Shown in pieces: positions 25,328-33,259 of a DNA stretch of 64,000 bases. Under the pieces are notes generated by a model. It saw only the letters and a program-made list of their open reading frames with translations, made no database searches and had not been told where the DNA came from. Origin of the DNA: UBA7672 sp030824255 (GTDB lineage: Bacteria; Pseudomonadota; Alphaproteobacteria; Caulobacterales; Hyphomonadaceae); NCBI GenBank assembly GCA_942493305.1, contig OW818686.1:1798001-1862000 (forward strand). Reading direction: 5' to 3'. The first letter of the stretch is position 1; each line of letters starts with the position of its first letter. The translations under genes were made by a program, and so were the position numbers.

Positions 25328-26817
25328 GTCTCTGTTAGCTGGTTTGTCGGGCTATGCACGGCGGCGTGAAGCTCGACCGTGCGCGAGGCGCCCGGAGCGA
25401 GGTCGAAGCTCAGGCGCGCGGCTGTTGTGCCGGTGCGCGTGAGGCGGATGTTGGAAAGCTGGCCTTCGGTCGACCAGACGTCGGAGATGAGATCGGCGGC
25501 GACGAGCGCCTCGCCTGCGAAATCGATCTCGAAGCGGTGCAGGTCGCTGGATTCCGGCGCCAGCGCGACGCGCGTGTCGACGACGCGGGCAGGGCCCGGC
25601 GCCGGCGTTGCCGACCAGTGCAGGCGATAGGCAATGCGATAAGCCTCGCCGGCGGCCCAAGGCTCGGCCGGGCGCCAGAAGGCGGCGATGTTGTCGGCAT
25701 ATTCGTTGATCGTCGGAATTTCGAGCAGGCGGACTTCGCCCGGACCCCAGTCGCCGACCGGCTCGATCCAGACGCTGGGGCGACGATCGTATCGGGCTTC
25801 GTTGTCGGCGTAGTTCGCAGCAACACGGTCGCGCTGTTCGAGGCCGAAGCGTGCGGGCGCGCCTGCGAACGCGGACTGCTGGACGTAACCGGGGTTGGCG
25901 AGGGGGCGCCAGATGTGCTCGCCCGATGCCGACACGATGCTGAGCCCATCGCTGTCGTGGACGCGCGGGCGCTGATCGATCTGGCCTGCCATGTCGGCGG
26001 GGCCGTGCAGGTACATGGAAGAAAGGGGAGCGACGCCAACCTCGGAGAAATCGGCGCGCGGGGTGATCTCCCCCACGACATCGACGGCGGCGGCGCTCCC
26101 CGGCCGGAGAACGAAGCGATAGGCAGCCGATGCGCTCTCGCTGTCAGCCAGCGCGATCACGTCGAGGCTGTCGTCCGCTCTCCGGGGTTCGAATATCCAG
26201 AAATCAGTGAAGTGCGGGAACTCCTCCCCGCCGGTCGAGCCCGTGCCGATGGACAGGGCGCGGGCGGAGACGCCGTAGAACTGGCCTTCGCCCACGGCGC
26301 GGAAATACGTGCCGCCCTGGAAGACTGCGAACTCGTAGCCTGCGCCAGCGACGCCCGGCTTCGTGATGGCGCGCCAGCCGGAGACGCCGAGCTGGCTGCG
26401 ATCTAGTTCGGTGGCGGTGGGGTAATCGACGAAGTCGACATGGCTGGCGGAGTTCAGCGTCTCGATCTCGCCATCGCGGGAGACCAGGTGGACGGCGACA
26501 GGGTGGGGGTAGAGGTGGCCGCGGGGAAGGGGGAGGATGCCGAATGGGTTGCCGGCTTCGCCCCAGGCGGTGGTTTCCGGCAGCGGGCGCAGTTTACGAT
26601 AGCCGTCGTAATCCAGGCCCTGGAAGACGGCGGGGAGAGTGTTTGCGGGGGCGATGTAGGGCGCGGCGGCGAGATCGCTCGCCTTGGCTGAAATGATGTC
26701 GAACAGGACGTCAGCAGGGGTCGGTTGCGCGAGCGCGGGCTGAGCCAGCAGGCCAGCCGCAAGTCCCCCGATCATCAACCGTGAGGCCAGAAGCCTCGCG
26801 AGCGCCAACATGAACAT
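25300..26817 (-). CDS. opgG: Periplasmic glucan biosynthesis protein OpgG (MdoG)
   Basis: Periplasmic partner of OpgH in making branched osmoregulated glucans. About 505 residues: a signal peptide with ALA cleavage (GLLAQPALAQ, ending near residue 31), then the MdoG domain with LDYDGYRKLRPLPE near 69, PHPVAVHLV, RPRVHDSDGLSI, RPLANPGYVQQSAF and ETWLFRW-type C-terminal beta sandwich. I used ATG 26817 (MFMLALARLL); 26850 would add 11 residues before a good signal peptide. It precedes and overlaps opgH, forming the usual opgGH operon. The 304 bp upstream, to the next gene, contain the terminator of that gene and the probable opgGH promoter, which I could not pinpoint. Confidence 0.91.
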   Translation of the reverse strand: MFMLALARLLASRLMIGGLAAGLLAQPALAQPTPADVLFDIISAKASDLAAAPYIAPANTLPAVFQGLDYDGYRKLRPLPETTAWGEAGNPFGILPLPRGHLYPHPVAVHLVSRDGEIETLNSASHVDFVDYPTATELDRSQLGVSGWRAITKPGVAGAGYEFAVFQGGTYFRAVGEGQFYGVSARALSIGTGSTGGEEFPHFTDFWIFEPRRADDSLDVIALADSESASAAYRFVLRPGSAAAVDVVGEITPRADFSEVGVAPLSSMYLHGPADMAGQIDQRPRVHDSDGLSIVSASGEHIWRPLANPGYVQQSAFAGAPARFGLEQRDRVAANYADNEARYDRRPSVWIEPVGDWGPGEVRLLEIPTINEYADNIAAFWRPAEPWAAGEAYRIAYRLHWSATPAPGPARVVDTRVALAPESSDLHRFEIDFAGEALVAADLISDVWSTEGQLSNIRLTRTGTTAARLSFDLAPGASRTVELHAAVHSPTNQLTETWLFRWTPE

Positions 26818-27067
26818 ACCCCTCGCGTGAACGCCAAACGGGCGGAGCACGCAGCCTCGGCTGCCTTTTGGGGTGTGTTTCTCTCCAGGCGCCCCTTTTT
26901 GAAGGCGAGGGCGCTCTTGAGACGGTCATGTAGTACGGATCGCGAAGGCCCGCTTGCGGCATCGCAGCAAAACGCCTCTCCTTTCCGCGATTTAATCGAG
27001 CCGGTGCGGCGATCCGGCAGGCCGGAGTGGCGGCGCCCAGCAATCAGGCGCTCCCGCGGCAAAAAGA

Positions 27068-27094
27068 AAAGGCCGGAGCGAAGCTCCGGCCTTT
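27068..27094 (-). terminator. Intrinsic terminator of the cytochrome c/copper protein gene
   Basis: On the minus strand the stem GGCCGGAGC-ttc-GCTCCGGCC (9 bp, extendable by AAA/TTT to 12) is followed by TTTTCTTTTT. It lies 28-54 bp beyond the stop of the gene ending at 27122 and is a canonical rho-independent terminator. On the plus strand it is a weaker one (TTTCC). Confidence 0.92.
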
Positions 27095-27121
27095 CCGTTC
27101 GTAAGCGGTGAGTCGATCGAC

Positions 27122-29077
27122 CTAGAGGTCGATGTCGTCGCGCGCCGGCATCATGCGGCCGAGGCCGGACGCAGCCATTTCCTTGGCGTCGAGCGCGCCG
27201 GAGCCGTCAACGTCGAGCGCCTTGAAGCGCGGCTTGATCGAAGCCATCGGGCCTTTCAGCTCGTTCTCCTGGATCACGCCATCGATGTTGTCGTCGATCA
27301 TGCCGATCGACATGGACGCCATTAGTTGCGACTGGAGGTCGTTGCGGATGTTGTCCACGGTCTCGTCAGCCCAGCGATAGTTCACGCGGAAATACATCAT
27401 CTCCTCGTGGGTCTGTTCGCCCCACGTGATGTCGCGTTTCGGGTCCGGGTTGGCACGGTTGTTCTCCGAATTGTCGTAGATCCATTTCGCGACGAGCTTG
27501 GTGCCCTTCTTGATCAGGATCGGCTCGATCGGATCGTAGTCGCGCTGCCAGTTGAAGTCGTACTTCGGCAGCGACAGGAGCATCGTTTCCTTGCCGTCCG
27601 GCGTGACCGTCTTCAGGTCAACGCTGTAACCGCGATAGTGGGAGTGCGGGTACAGGGTGTAAATGTAGGCGTCGGCCGGGAAGACCTGGTACGAGATTTC
27701 TTCGTGACGCGCGGTGTTGGCGGGGATCTTCAGCGCGAAGTCGCCAATGACGGTCGAGCGCTTGATGAACTTCGGCGGGGTCTTCAGCGTGTAGAAGCCG
27801 ACCTGCGTACGGTCCGTCGCGGCTTTGCCGGTCGTCGTGTAGTGCATCTGGAAGTTCAGTTTGCCGCCGCCGGGAACCGGGGCGCCAGCATCCTTGGCGA
27901 TGACCTGGGCTTCTGCGCCCGGCGTGTAGGAGCCGACCGAGCCGCCCGGAATCTTGGACTTCGGCAGTTTCGGGTCGGAGACGTGGTTCGACACGACGTG
28001 GTGCAGGACAGCGCGGTCACCCGGCTTGATCGAGATGGCGCGGAGCCAGCTGTCTTCCTTGAACGGGTTATCGACGCGCATGTTCTGGTATTCGATGAGG
28101 CCGGAGGCGGCCACGTCGAACGCCGGAAGCTCGACGATCACGTCGGGCTGGCCTAGATAGGTGGGCCATTCCGGAGCGACGCTGGCGTCTTCCTTGAGGA
28201 CGTCACGGCCCGTGCCGCGCGGCGCGCCAGCTTCAAGCCAGTGAATCAGCGTCTTGGTCTGGGCGGCGGTCATGCCCTGGTCGTTCTGGAACGTGCCGAT
28301 ATGCGGGTCGGCGAAGTAGGGAGGCATCCGTTCGGCGCGAACCGACTCGCGGATCATCGGGGCCATCGCCTTGACGATCTCGTAGCTGTCCATGGCGAAG
28401 GGGGCGATGCCGCCCTTCTGGTGGCAGGTAACGCACTTCTCCTGGATGATCGGCGCGACCGTGTCCGTGTAGGAGATGCTGGCGTGCTCTGCGGCGCGGC
28501 CGCGTTCCGGGAAGGCGATTTCCTTGCCTGTTTTCACTTCAACGCGGGCGTTTGCGACCGGCTTGCCGGCGACAACGGCGTCGATCGCCTTGGCGGTTTC
28601 AGAGATCGGGCCGTGATAGGCGATCTTGAACTGGGCTTTCGGGTCGATGACGAAGATCTCGCCTTCGCGCTTCACGCCGAGGGATTCGCCAACCAGCTGC
28701 AGTTCGTCCATCAGAACCGGGATGTCGAAGCCCTGCTTCTTCACTTCGGCGGTCGCGGCGTCGCGCGTGCCGGAGGAGTTCACCATGTAGAAGAGCACGC
28801 CCTTGTCGGCGTAGGAGGCTTTCAGCGTCTCAAGCTGAGCGGCCGCTTTGCGCGACACGTCCGAGCCGTTGACCTGGCTCATGAGCACGATGGCTTTGGC
28901 GTCCTTGAAGTAGTGCAGCTCGTGCGCCAGCAGGTTGGTGTCCGTGAGCTGGAAGTTGTCAGCGCGCTCCGGCGTGGCGGCGGTTGTGGTCGGGGCCGCG
29001 ATTGCGGAGACCCCGATCAGGGCGATGGCGCCGACGACGGCCGCGGCCATCGTGGAGGCGAGCAGGGCACGCTTCAT
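27122..29077 (-). CDS. Exported redoxin-fold / cytochrome c / copper-monooxygenase-like / EF-hand protein
   Basis: 651 residues, from ATG 29077 with a Sec signal peptide ending SAIAAP near 28. Domains in order: a thioredoxin-like fold (about 36-165) in which the usual CPxS site reads NGSDVSR, so it has no redox cysteine; a heme c site CVTCHQKGG near residue 213-221; two beta-sandwich domains like the copper type II ascorbate-dependent monooxygenases, with AVLHHVVSNHV, FQMHYTTTGKAATDRTQVGF, PHSHYRGYS, LPKYDFNWQRDYD and WGEQTHEEMM (His and Met ligand positions); and C-terminal EF-hand loops DDNIDGVIQENEL and DVDGSGALDAKE. Multidomain proteins with these parts exist in planctomycetes and other bacteria, but no substrate is established. 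Monocistronic. Confidence 0.86.
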   Translation of the reverse strand: MKRALLASTMAAAVVGAIALIGVSAIAAPTTTAATPERADNFQLTDTNLLAHELHYFKDAKAIVLMSQVNGSDVSRKAAAQLETLKASYADKGVLFYMVNSSGTRDAATAEVKKQGFDIPVLMDELQLVGESLGVKREGEIFVIDPKAQFKIAYHGPISETAKAIDAVVAGKPVANARVEVKTGKEIAFPERGRAAEHASISYTDTVAPIIQEKCVTCHQKGGIAPFAMDSYEIVKAMAPMIRESVRAERMPPYFADPHIGTFQNDQGMTAAQTKTLIHWLEAGAPRGTGRDVLKEDASVAPEWPTYLGQPDVIVELPAFDVAASGLIEYQNMRVDNPFKEDSWLRAISIKPGDRAVLHHVVSNHVSDPKLPKSKIPGGSVGSYTPGAEAQVIAKDAGAPVPGGGKLNFQMHYTTTGKAATDRTQVGFYTLKTPPKFIKRSTVIGDFALKIPANTARHEEISYQVFPADAYIYTLYPHSHYRGYSVDLKTVTPDGKETMLLSLPKYDFNWQRDYDPIEPILIKKGTKLVAKWIYDNSENNRANPDPKRDITWGEQTHEEMMYFRVNYRWADETVDNIRNDLQSQLMASMSIGMIDDNIDGVIQENELKGPMASIKPRFKALDVDGSGALDAKEMAASGLGRMMPARDDIDL

Positions 29078-29376
29078 GAAATTCTCCCAGGGCGGCACAC
29101 AGGCCGGCAGTGTAATTATAGTTACGAGACATCGCCCAAACGATGAAAACCGTCAATGTCTACAGGGCCTTCCAGCGGGCAAATACAGCCCACAAATGGT
29201 CACGTTCACGCTAGTTGACGTAGCGGTAACTGAGGGTGTTCGCTGGGGCTGATACTCCAAACGTTGCACAGCGCCTCTAAGCTTGGGGGTTCGCTGCAGA
29301 CCGTCGACCTGAATGGACGTCCAACTCCCTCAGCGCGGGCGACTGAGGAAGGAAAGAGGGCAGCGCTTTCCCCCTC

Positions 29377-30300
29377 TCAGGTCTGGGGGGTGAGGCCGAG
29401 GGCGGCGGAGGCGGCGGCGACGAATTTGTTGGTCTGGGAGAAGGCGGCGTCGAGCGGGGCTTCGCCGGCCGGGCTCGAAATCTTCGCCCAGTTGGCGGCG
29501 ACGTCATCGACCGACGCCGCGGCGCCGCCGAGGAAGACGGCGGGCGTTTCATAGATGTGGACGACCGAGAAGCAGCCGGCGCCGGCGCCGAGGATGGTTT
29601 TCGATGGCGCGTCTTCCGACACGAGGTAGAGCACGCCCGGCGTCACCAGCTCCGGCGCCATCAGGTCGGCGACCTGCTGGGGGATGAGGCCTTCGAGCAT
29701 GCGGGTGGCGGCGGTGGGGGCGAGGGTGTTGACCCGGATGTTGTTCTTCGCGCCTTCGTGGTGGAGCACGTTCATCAGGCCGACCATGGCGGCTTTTGCG
29801 GCGCCGTAGTTCGACTGGCCGAAGTTTCCGTAGATGCCCGAGGCCGACGACGTCATCATGATGCGGCCGTAGTTCTGCTCGCGCATCGTGTCCCACACCG
29901 CCTTGGTGCAGTTGGCCGTGCCGAAGACGTGGACGTCCATCACCTTCTTGAAGTCGTCCATTGTCATCTTCGAGAACGACTTGTCGCGCAGGATGCCGGC
30001 ATTGTTGATGAGGATGTCGATGCGGCCCCATTTGGCCTTGGCGTCGGCGACCATGGCGTCGACCTGATCGAGCTTCGTGATGTCGGCGCCGTTGGAGATG
30101 GCTTCGCCGCCGGCCTTGCGGATTTCCTCGGCGACGGCTTCGGCCGCCGAGATGGAGCCGCCCGAGCCATCGACCGCGCCGCCGAGATCGTTGACCACGA
30201 CTTTCGCGCCGAGGGCGGCGAGCTGGAGGCAGTGCTGGCGGCCAAGGCCGTTGCCGCCGCCGGTGACGATGGCCACGCGGCCGTCAAAACGAATGCTCAT
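29377..30300 (-). CDS. SDR-family dehydrogenase, MFE-2/3-hydroxyacyl-CoA dehydrogenase type
   Basis: 307 residues. Rossmann TGGGNGLGRQH at 13-23, NDLGG then the long MFE-2-type insert (GSGGSISAAEAVAEEI), NNAGILRDKSF, and the triad S-Y-K in SSASGIYGNFGQSNYGAAKAA. The pattern matches the (3R)-hydroxyacyl-CoA dehydrogenase domain of multifunctional enzyme type 2, here as a single domain with a variable C-terminal Ala-rich tail. Function in beta-oxidation or a related steroid/fatty acid route is inference. ATG 30300 (MSIRFDGRVAIV) preferred over one 16 codons upstream. GGAGATCTC is at about -10. Confidence 0.86.
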   Translation of the reverse strand: MSIRFDGRVAIVTGGGNGLGRQHCLQLAALGAKVVVNDLGGAVDGSGGSISAAEAVAEEIRKAGGEAISNGADITKLDQVDAMVADAKAKWGRIDILINNAGILRDKSFSKMTMDDFKKVMDVHVFGTANCTKAVWDTMREQNYGRIMMTSSASGIYGNFGQSNYGAAKAAMVGLMNVLHHEGAKNNIRVNTLAPTAATRMLEGLIPQQVADLMAPELVTPGVLYLVSEDAPSKTILGAGAGCFSVVHIYETPAVFLGGAAASVDDVAANWAKISSPAGEAPLDAAFSQTNKFVAAASAALGLTPQT

Positions 30301-30391
30301 GGGAGATCTCCGGACCAGCGTGGATGAATGCGCGGTGTTCCATTGCAAAAGGGCGGGCGAGTATCAAGCGCGCTGATTGCAGCAACCCCGA

Positions 30392-30484
30392 TTGTCATCC
30401 TGGCCGAGCGCAGCGAGCCATCGATGGCTTGTCGGGTGGAGGAATGGGTCCCGGATAGCCGCTGCGCGGCTTCCAGGATGACAA
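30392..30484. repeat. Dispersed inverted repeat, copy 1 (TTGTCATCC family)
   Basis: Arms TTGTCATCCTGG and CCAGGATGACAA bound a 93-bp element with an internal GAATGGGTCCCGG segment and a small hairpin around GCCGCTGCGCGGC. The same architecture recurs at 42798-42900. Lies between the SDR and btuD genes. Confidence 0.85.
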
Positions 30485-30496
30485 GCTGCGGTTTCG

Positions 30497-31270
30497 CTAG
30501 CTCTTCCGCGACCACGGCACGACGAAGCGTTCGCCGCTGTTGTCGGCGGCGAGGGCGTCGATGCGGTAGATGGCGGCGAGGTTTTTCGGAGTGAGGACGT
30601 CGGCGGGCGGGCCGTTGGCGACGATGCGGCCGTCATGCATCAGGACAAGACGGTCCATGAAGCGGGCGGCGAGCGTGAGGTCGTGGATCACGGCGAGAAT
30701 GCCGCTGCCGGCGCGGGTCCTGTCGCGCAGGATCTCCATGACATGGAGCTGGTGGTAGGGGTCGAGCGCGGTGATGGGCTCGTCGGCGAGCAGGATGTGG
30801 GCTTCGACGGCGAGGGCGCGGGCAAGCAGGATGCGGGTGCGTTCGCCGCCGGAGAGGACGGCGATGGGACGGTCAGCGAGCGCATGGCCATCCACGGCGT
30901 CGAGCGCGCGGTTGACGGCGGCGCGATCTTCCGGCGAGGGCGCGCCGAAGCGGGCGCGATGCGGATAGCGGCCGAGCATGACGATGTCGCGCGCAGGCAG
31001 GCGCCATTCGACATGGCGTTCCTGCGGCAGGAAGGCGACGTTGCGGGCGCGCTGTTGCGCCGGCATGGCGAGGAAGTCGATGCCATCAAGCGTGATGTGG
31101 CCGGAAGCGCGGGCGGCGAGGCCGAGCACGGCGCGCAGCAGCGTGGATTTGCCAGCGCCATTGGGGCCGATGAGGCCGACGAGTTCGCCGCTGGAGACGG
31201 TGAGCGCGGCGTTGTCGACGATGTTGCGTGCGGCGATCGAGACGGTGAGGTTGCGGGCTTCGAGTTTCAT
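30497..31270 (-). CDS. btuD: Vitamin B12 / siderophore ABC transporter ATPase
   Basis: 257-residue ABC ATPase. Walker A GPNGAGKSTLL near 34-44, Q-loop LPQERHVEW, signature LSGGERTRILLARALA near 140, Walker B ILLADEPI near 160 and switch His in LAVIHDLTLAARF. Powers import through the BtuC permease; placed in the B12 operon by overlap with btuC and the upstream cobalamin riboswitch. By sequence alone an FecE/HmuV-type ATPase would also fit. ATG overlaps the btuC stop by 4 bp. Confidence 0.88.
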   Translation of the reverse strand: MKLEARNLTVSIAARNIVDNAALTVSSGELVGLIGPNGAGKSTLLRAVLGLAARASGHITLDGIDFLAMPAQQRARNVAFLPQERHVEWRLPARDIVMLGRYPHRARFGAPSPEDRAAVNRALDAVDGHALADRPIAVLSGGERTRILLARALAVEAHILLADEPITALDPYHQLHVMEILRDRTRAGSGILAVIHDLTLAARFMDRLVLMHDGRIVANGPPADVLTPKNLAAIYRIDALAADNSGERFVVPWSRKS

Positions 31271-32265
31271 GACTCGCGCTCCGTGCGGGCGCGGAAGATC
31301 AGCCAGAGGAAGAAGGGCGCGCCAACGAGGGCGGTGACGACGCCGAGCTTCAGTTCCATGCCGGTGGGGAGGATGCGGACGAGGACGTCGGCGGCCATCA
31401 GCAGGGCGGCGCCGCCGAGGGCGGAGGCGAGAAGGAGGCGGCTGGGCGAATGGCCGACCTGGCCGCGCAGCAGGTGGGGGACGACAAGACCAATGAAGCC
31501 GATGCCGCCGGAGACGGCTGTCGCGGCGCCGACGCTGATCGCGGCGCCGCCGATGACCAGGGCGCGGGTCTGGCTGATATTCACACCAAGCGTGGCGGCG
31601 GCTTCCTCACCCAGGCTGAGCGCATCGAGCGAGCGGGCGACAAGCAGGAGCATCAGCCAGCCGAGCGCCATCAGGGGTGCGGCGAGGGCGAGGTGGTCCA
31701 TCGAGCGGTCGGTGACGGAGCCCATCAGCCAGAACATGATCTCGGCGGCGGCGTAGGGGTTGGGCGAAAGGTTCAGCGCCAGCGACATCAGTGCGGCGCA
31801 AAGGCTGGAGATGGCGACGCCGGCGAGGACGAGGGTGAGCACGGCGCCGCGTCCGGCGAGGCCTTGCAGGAGAAGCGCGCAGGCGACGGCGCCCGCGATG
31901 CCCATCAGCGGCAGGGCGAGCGGGAAGGCGAGCGAGACGCCGGTATAAAGCGCGAGCACGGCGCCGAGGCTGGCGGAGGAGGTGACGCCGACGACGCCGG
32001 GATCAGCCAGCGGATTGCGCAGATAGCCCTGCAGCGCCGCGCCCGCCATGCCGAGGGTTGCGCCGACCATGAGGGCGAGCAGCGTGCGCGGCAGGCGGAC
32101 CTGGCCGACGATCATCCACGCAAGGTCGGCCTCGCCGCGATCCATCATCGCCATGATTTCGGCAGGTCCGCCGCCGGGGCCGACGAGCATGGAGGCGCAG
32201 CCAAGCAGGCACGCGAGCAGGGCGAGGCCGATGAGCAGCAGCGGATAGGGAAGGCGAGCTGTCAT
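31267..32265 (-). CDS. btuC: Vitamin B12 ABC transporter permease BtuC (FecCD family)
   Basis: 332 residues with about nine or ten TM helices. Family landmarks are VRLPRTLLALMVGATLGMAGAALQGYLRNPLADPGVVGV (residues about 48-85), MFWLMGSV, and GFIGLVVPHLLRGQVGHSPSR near 262. Forms the membrane channel with BtuD. ATG 32265 overlaps the last base of the btuF stop (TAATG) and places a hydrophobic helix at the N-terminus; a longer upstream frame is Arg/Pro-rich and spurious. Confidence 0.89.
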   Translation of the reverse strand: MTARLPYPLLLIGLALLACLLGCASMLVGPGGGPAEIMAMMDRGEADLAWMIVGQVRLPRTLLALMVGATLGMAGAALQGYLRNPLADPGVVGVTSSASLGAVLALYTGVSLAFPLALPLMGIAGAVACALLLQGLAGRGAVLTLVLAGVAISSLCAALMSLALNLSPNPYAAAEIMFWLMGSVTDRSMDHLALAAPLMALGWLMLLLVARSLDALSLGEEAAATLGVNISQTRALVIGGAAISVGAATAVSGGIGFIGLVVPHLLRGQVGHSPSRLLLASALGGAALLMAADVLVRILPTGMELKLGVVTALVGAPFFLWLIFRARTERES

Positions 32266-33146
32266 TATTGCGCGCCTTGCCTGCGAGCTTGGACAAGGAT
32301 CTCGATGGCGCCCAGCACGCTGGGCGCGCCGCAGGTGGTGTAACGCTCCGGGATGGCGACTTGCGGCGTTGTTGCGACGAGGGTGCGCAGGGCGGGGTGG
32401 CCGAGCGCCATGGTCGACATGGAGGGCGGGTTGGTCCACGGCGTGGCGGCGGAGATCAGGGCGGGGCGCACGGTGAGCACGGTTTCGAGCGGCACGTTGC
32501 GATAGCCGGAATAGCCGAGCGACTGGCCGAGCGTGCGATAGCCGCCGGCATTGACGACTTCGGTATAGAGCGTGTCGGCGCCGGCTATGTAGTTGTTGAC
32601 GCCGATGTCGGCGAAGACGGGCTTCTCGCCGGGCGGAATCTGCGCCTGCAGGGTGGCAAGGCGCGCGTCGAAATCGGTGATGACCTGCTCGGCCTTGGTC
32701 GTGTCGCCGGTGAGCGCGCCGAGTTTGCGAATGTTGGCGCGCATGTCCGCGAACGTGGTCTCGGGATCGAAGACGATGACGGTGTAGCCGAGATGGCGTA
32801 GGAGGTTTGTCGCTGTCGAGGTGGTGTAGGCGCCTGCGAGGATGAGGTCGGGGTTGAGCTTTATCACTTCCTCGGCGAGGCCGTGATTAACGGCCAGTTT
32901 CGCGGCGATCGGCGACAGGCCGAGCGGGGCGTTGACCGGCTGTTGCGAGAGATAGGTGATACCCGCGATGCGGGCGGGATCGACGATGCGCATCAGCAGT
33001 TCGTCGGTGCAGAGGTTCATCGAGACGATGCGCTGCGGGAGCGGGCTTGCTGTGGGTTGCGCGTGGGCGGCGGTGGAGATGAGGAATGCGGCGAGAGCGG
33101 CAAGGAGCCGGAACGCGTGGATGAGGAGAGACCCCCTCCGTCTCAA
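32265..33146 (-). CDS. btuF: Periplasmic cobalamin-binding protein
   Basis: 293 residues from TTG 33146. Signal peptide RRRGSLLIHAFRLLAALAA..AHA then a Helical-backbone (BtuF/FhuD class) substrate-binding domain with RIVSMNLCTDELLMRI, NPDLILAGAY, and ETTFADMRANIRKLGALTGD. Delivers B12 from the outer-membrane receptor to BtuCD. An ATG overlapping the btuB stop at 33260 would give a 45-residue leader before the signal peptide, which is atypical; the TTG has GAAGGA 7 nt upstream and a proper RRR n-region. The start and Shine-Dalgarno both lie in the palindromic repeat at 33142-33196. Confidence 0.82.
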   Translation of the reverse strand: MRRRGSLLIHAFRLLAALAAFLISTAAHAQPTASPLPQRIVSMNLCTDELLMRIVDPARIAGITYLSQQPVNAPLGLSPIAAKLAVNHGLAEEVIKLNPDLILAGAYTTSTATNLLRHLGYTVIVFDPETTFADMRANIRKLGALTGDTTKAEQVITDFDARLATLQAQIPPGEKPVFADIGVNNYIAGADTLYTEVVNAGGYRTLGQSLGYSGYRNVPLETVLTVRPALISAATPWTNPPSMSTMALGHPALRTLVATTPQVAIPERYTTCGAPSVLGAIEILVQARRQGAQ

Positions 33147-33228
33147 GCCCGCGTCCTTCGAGACGGCCTTCGGCCTCCTCAGGATGAGGGCTTGAGCCAC
33201 CTCCCCCAGTGCTGCGCACTGAGGGAGG
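33142..33228. repeat. Two tandem palindromic repeats at the btuB-btuF junction
   Basis: Element one spans 33142-33196 with outer arms CTCAAGCCC and GGGCTTGAG and an inner GGCC-ttc-GGCC hairpin. Element two is the hairpin CCTCCCCCAGTGC-tgc-GCACTGAGGGAGG at about 33200-33228. They form most of the 113 bp between the btuB stop and the chosen btuF start. Confidence 0.78.
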
Positions 33229-33259
33229 CAAGATGCGGGGGGCTGGCGCCCGGTCATCA

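Noticed and set aside
26827..27111. 94-residue plus-strand open frame in the gap before the opgG gene
   Set aside because: Arg/Ser-rich, no Shine-Dalgarno, contains the terminator of the neighbouring gene; not supported as a gene.
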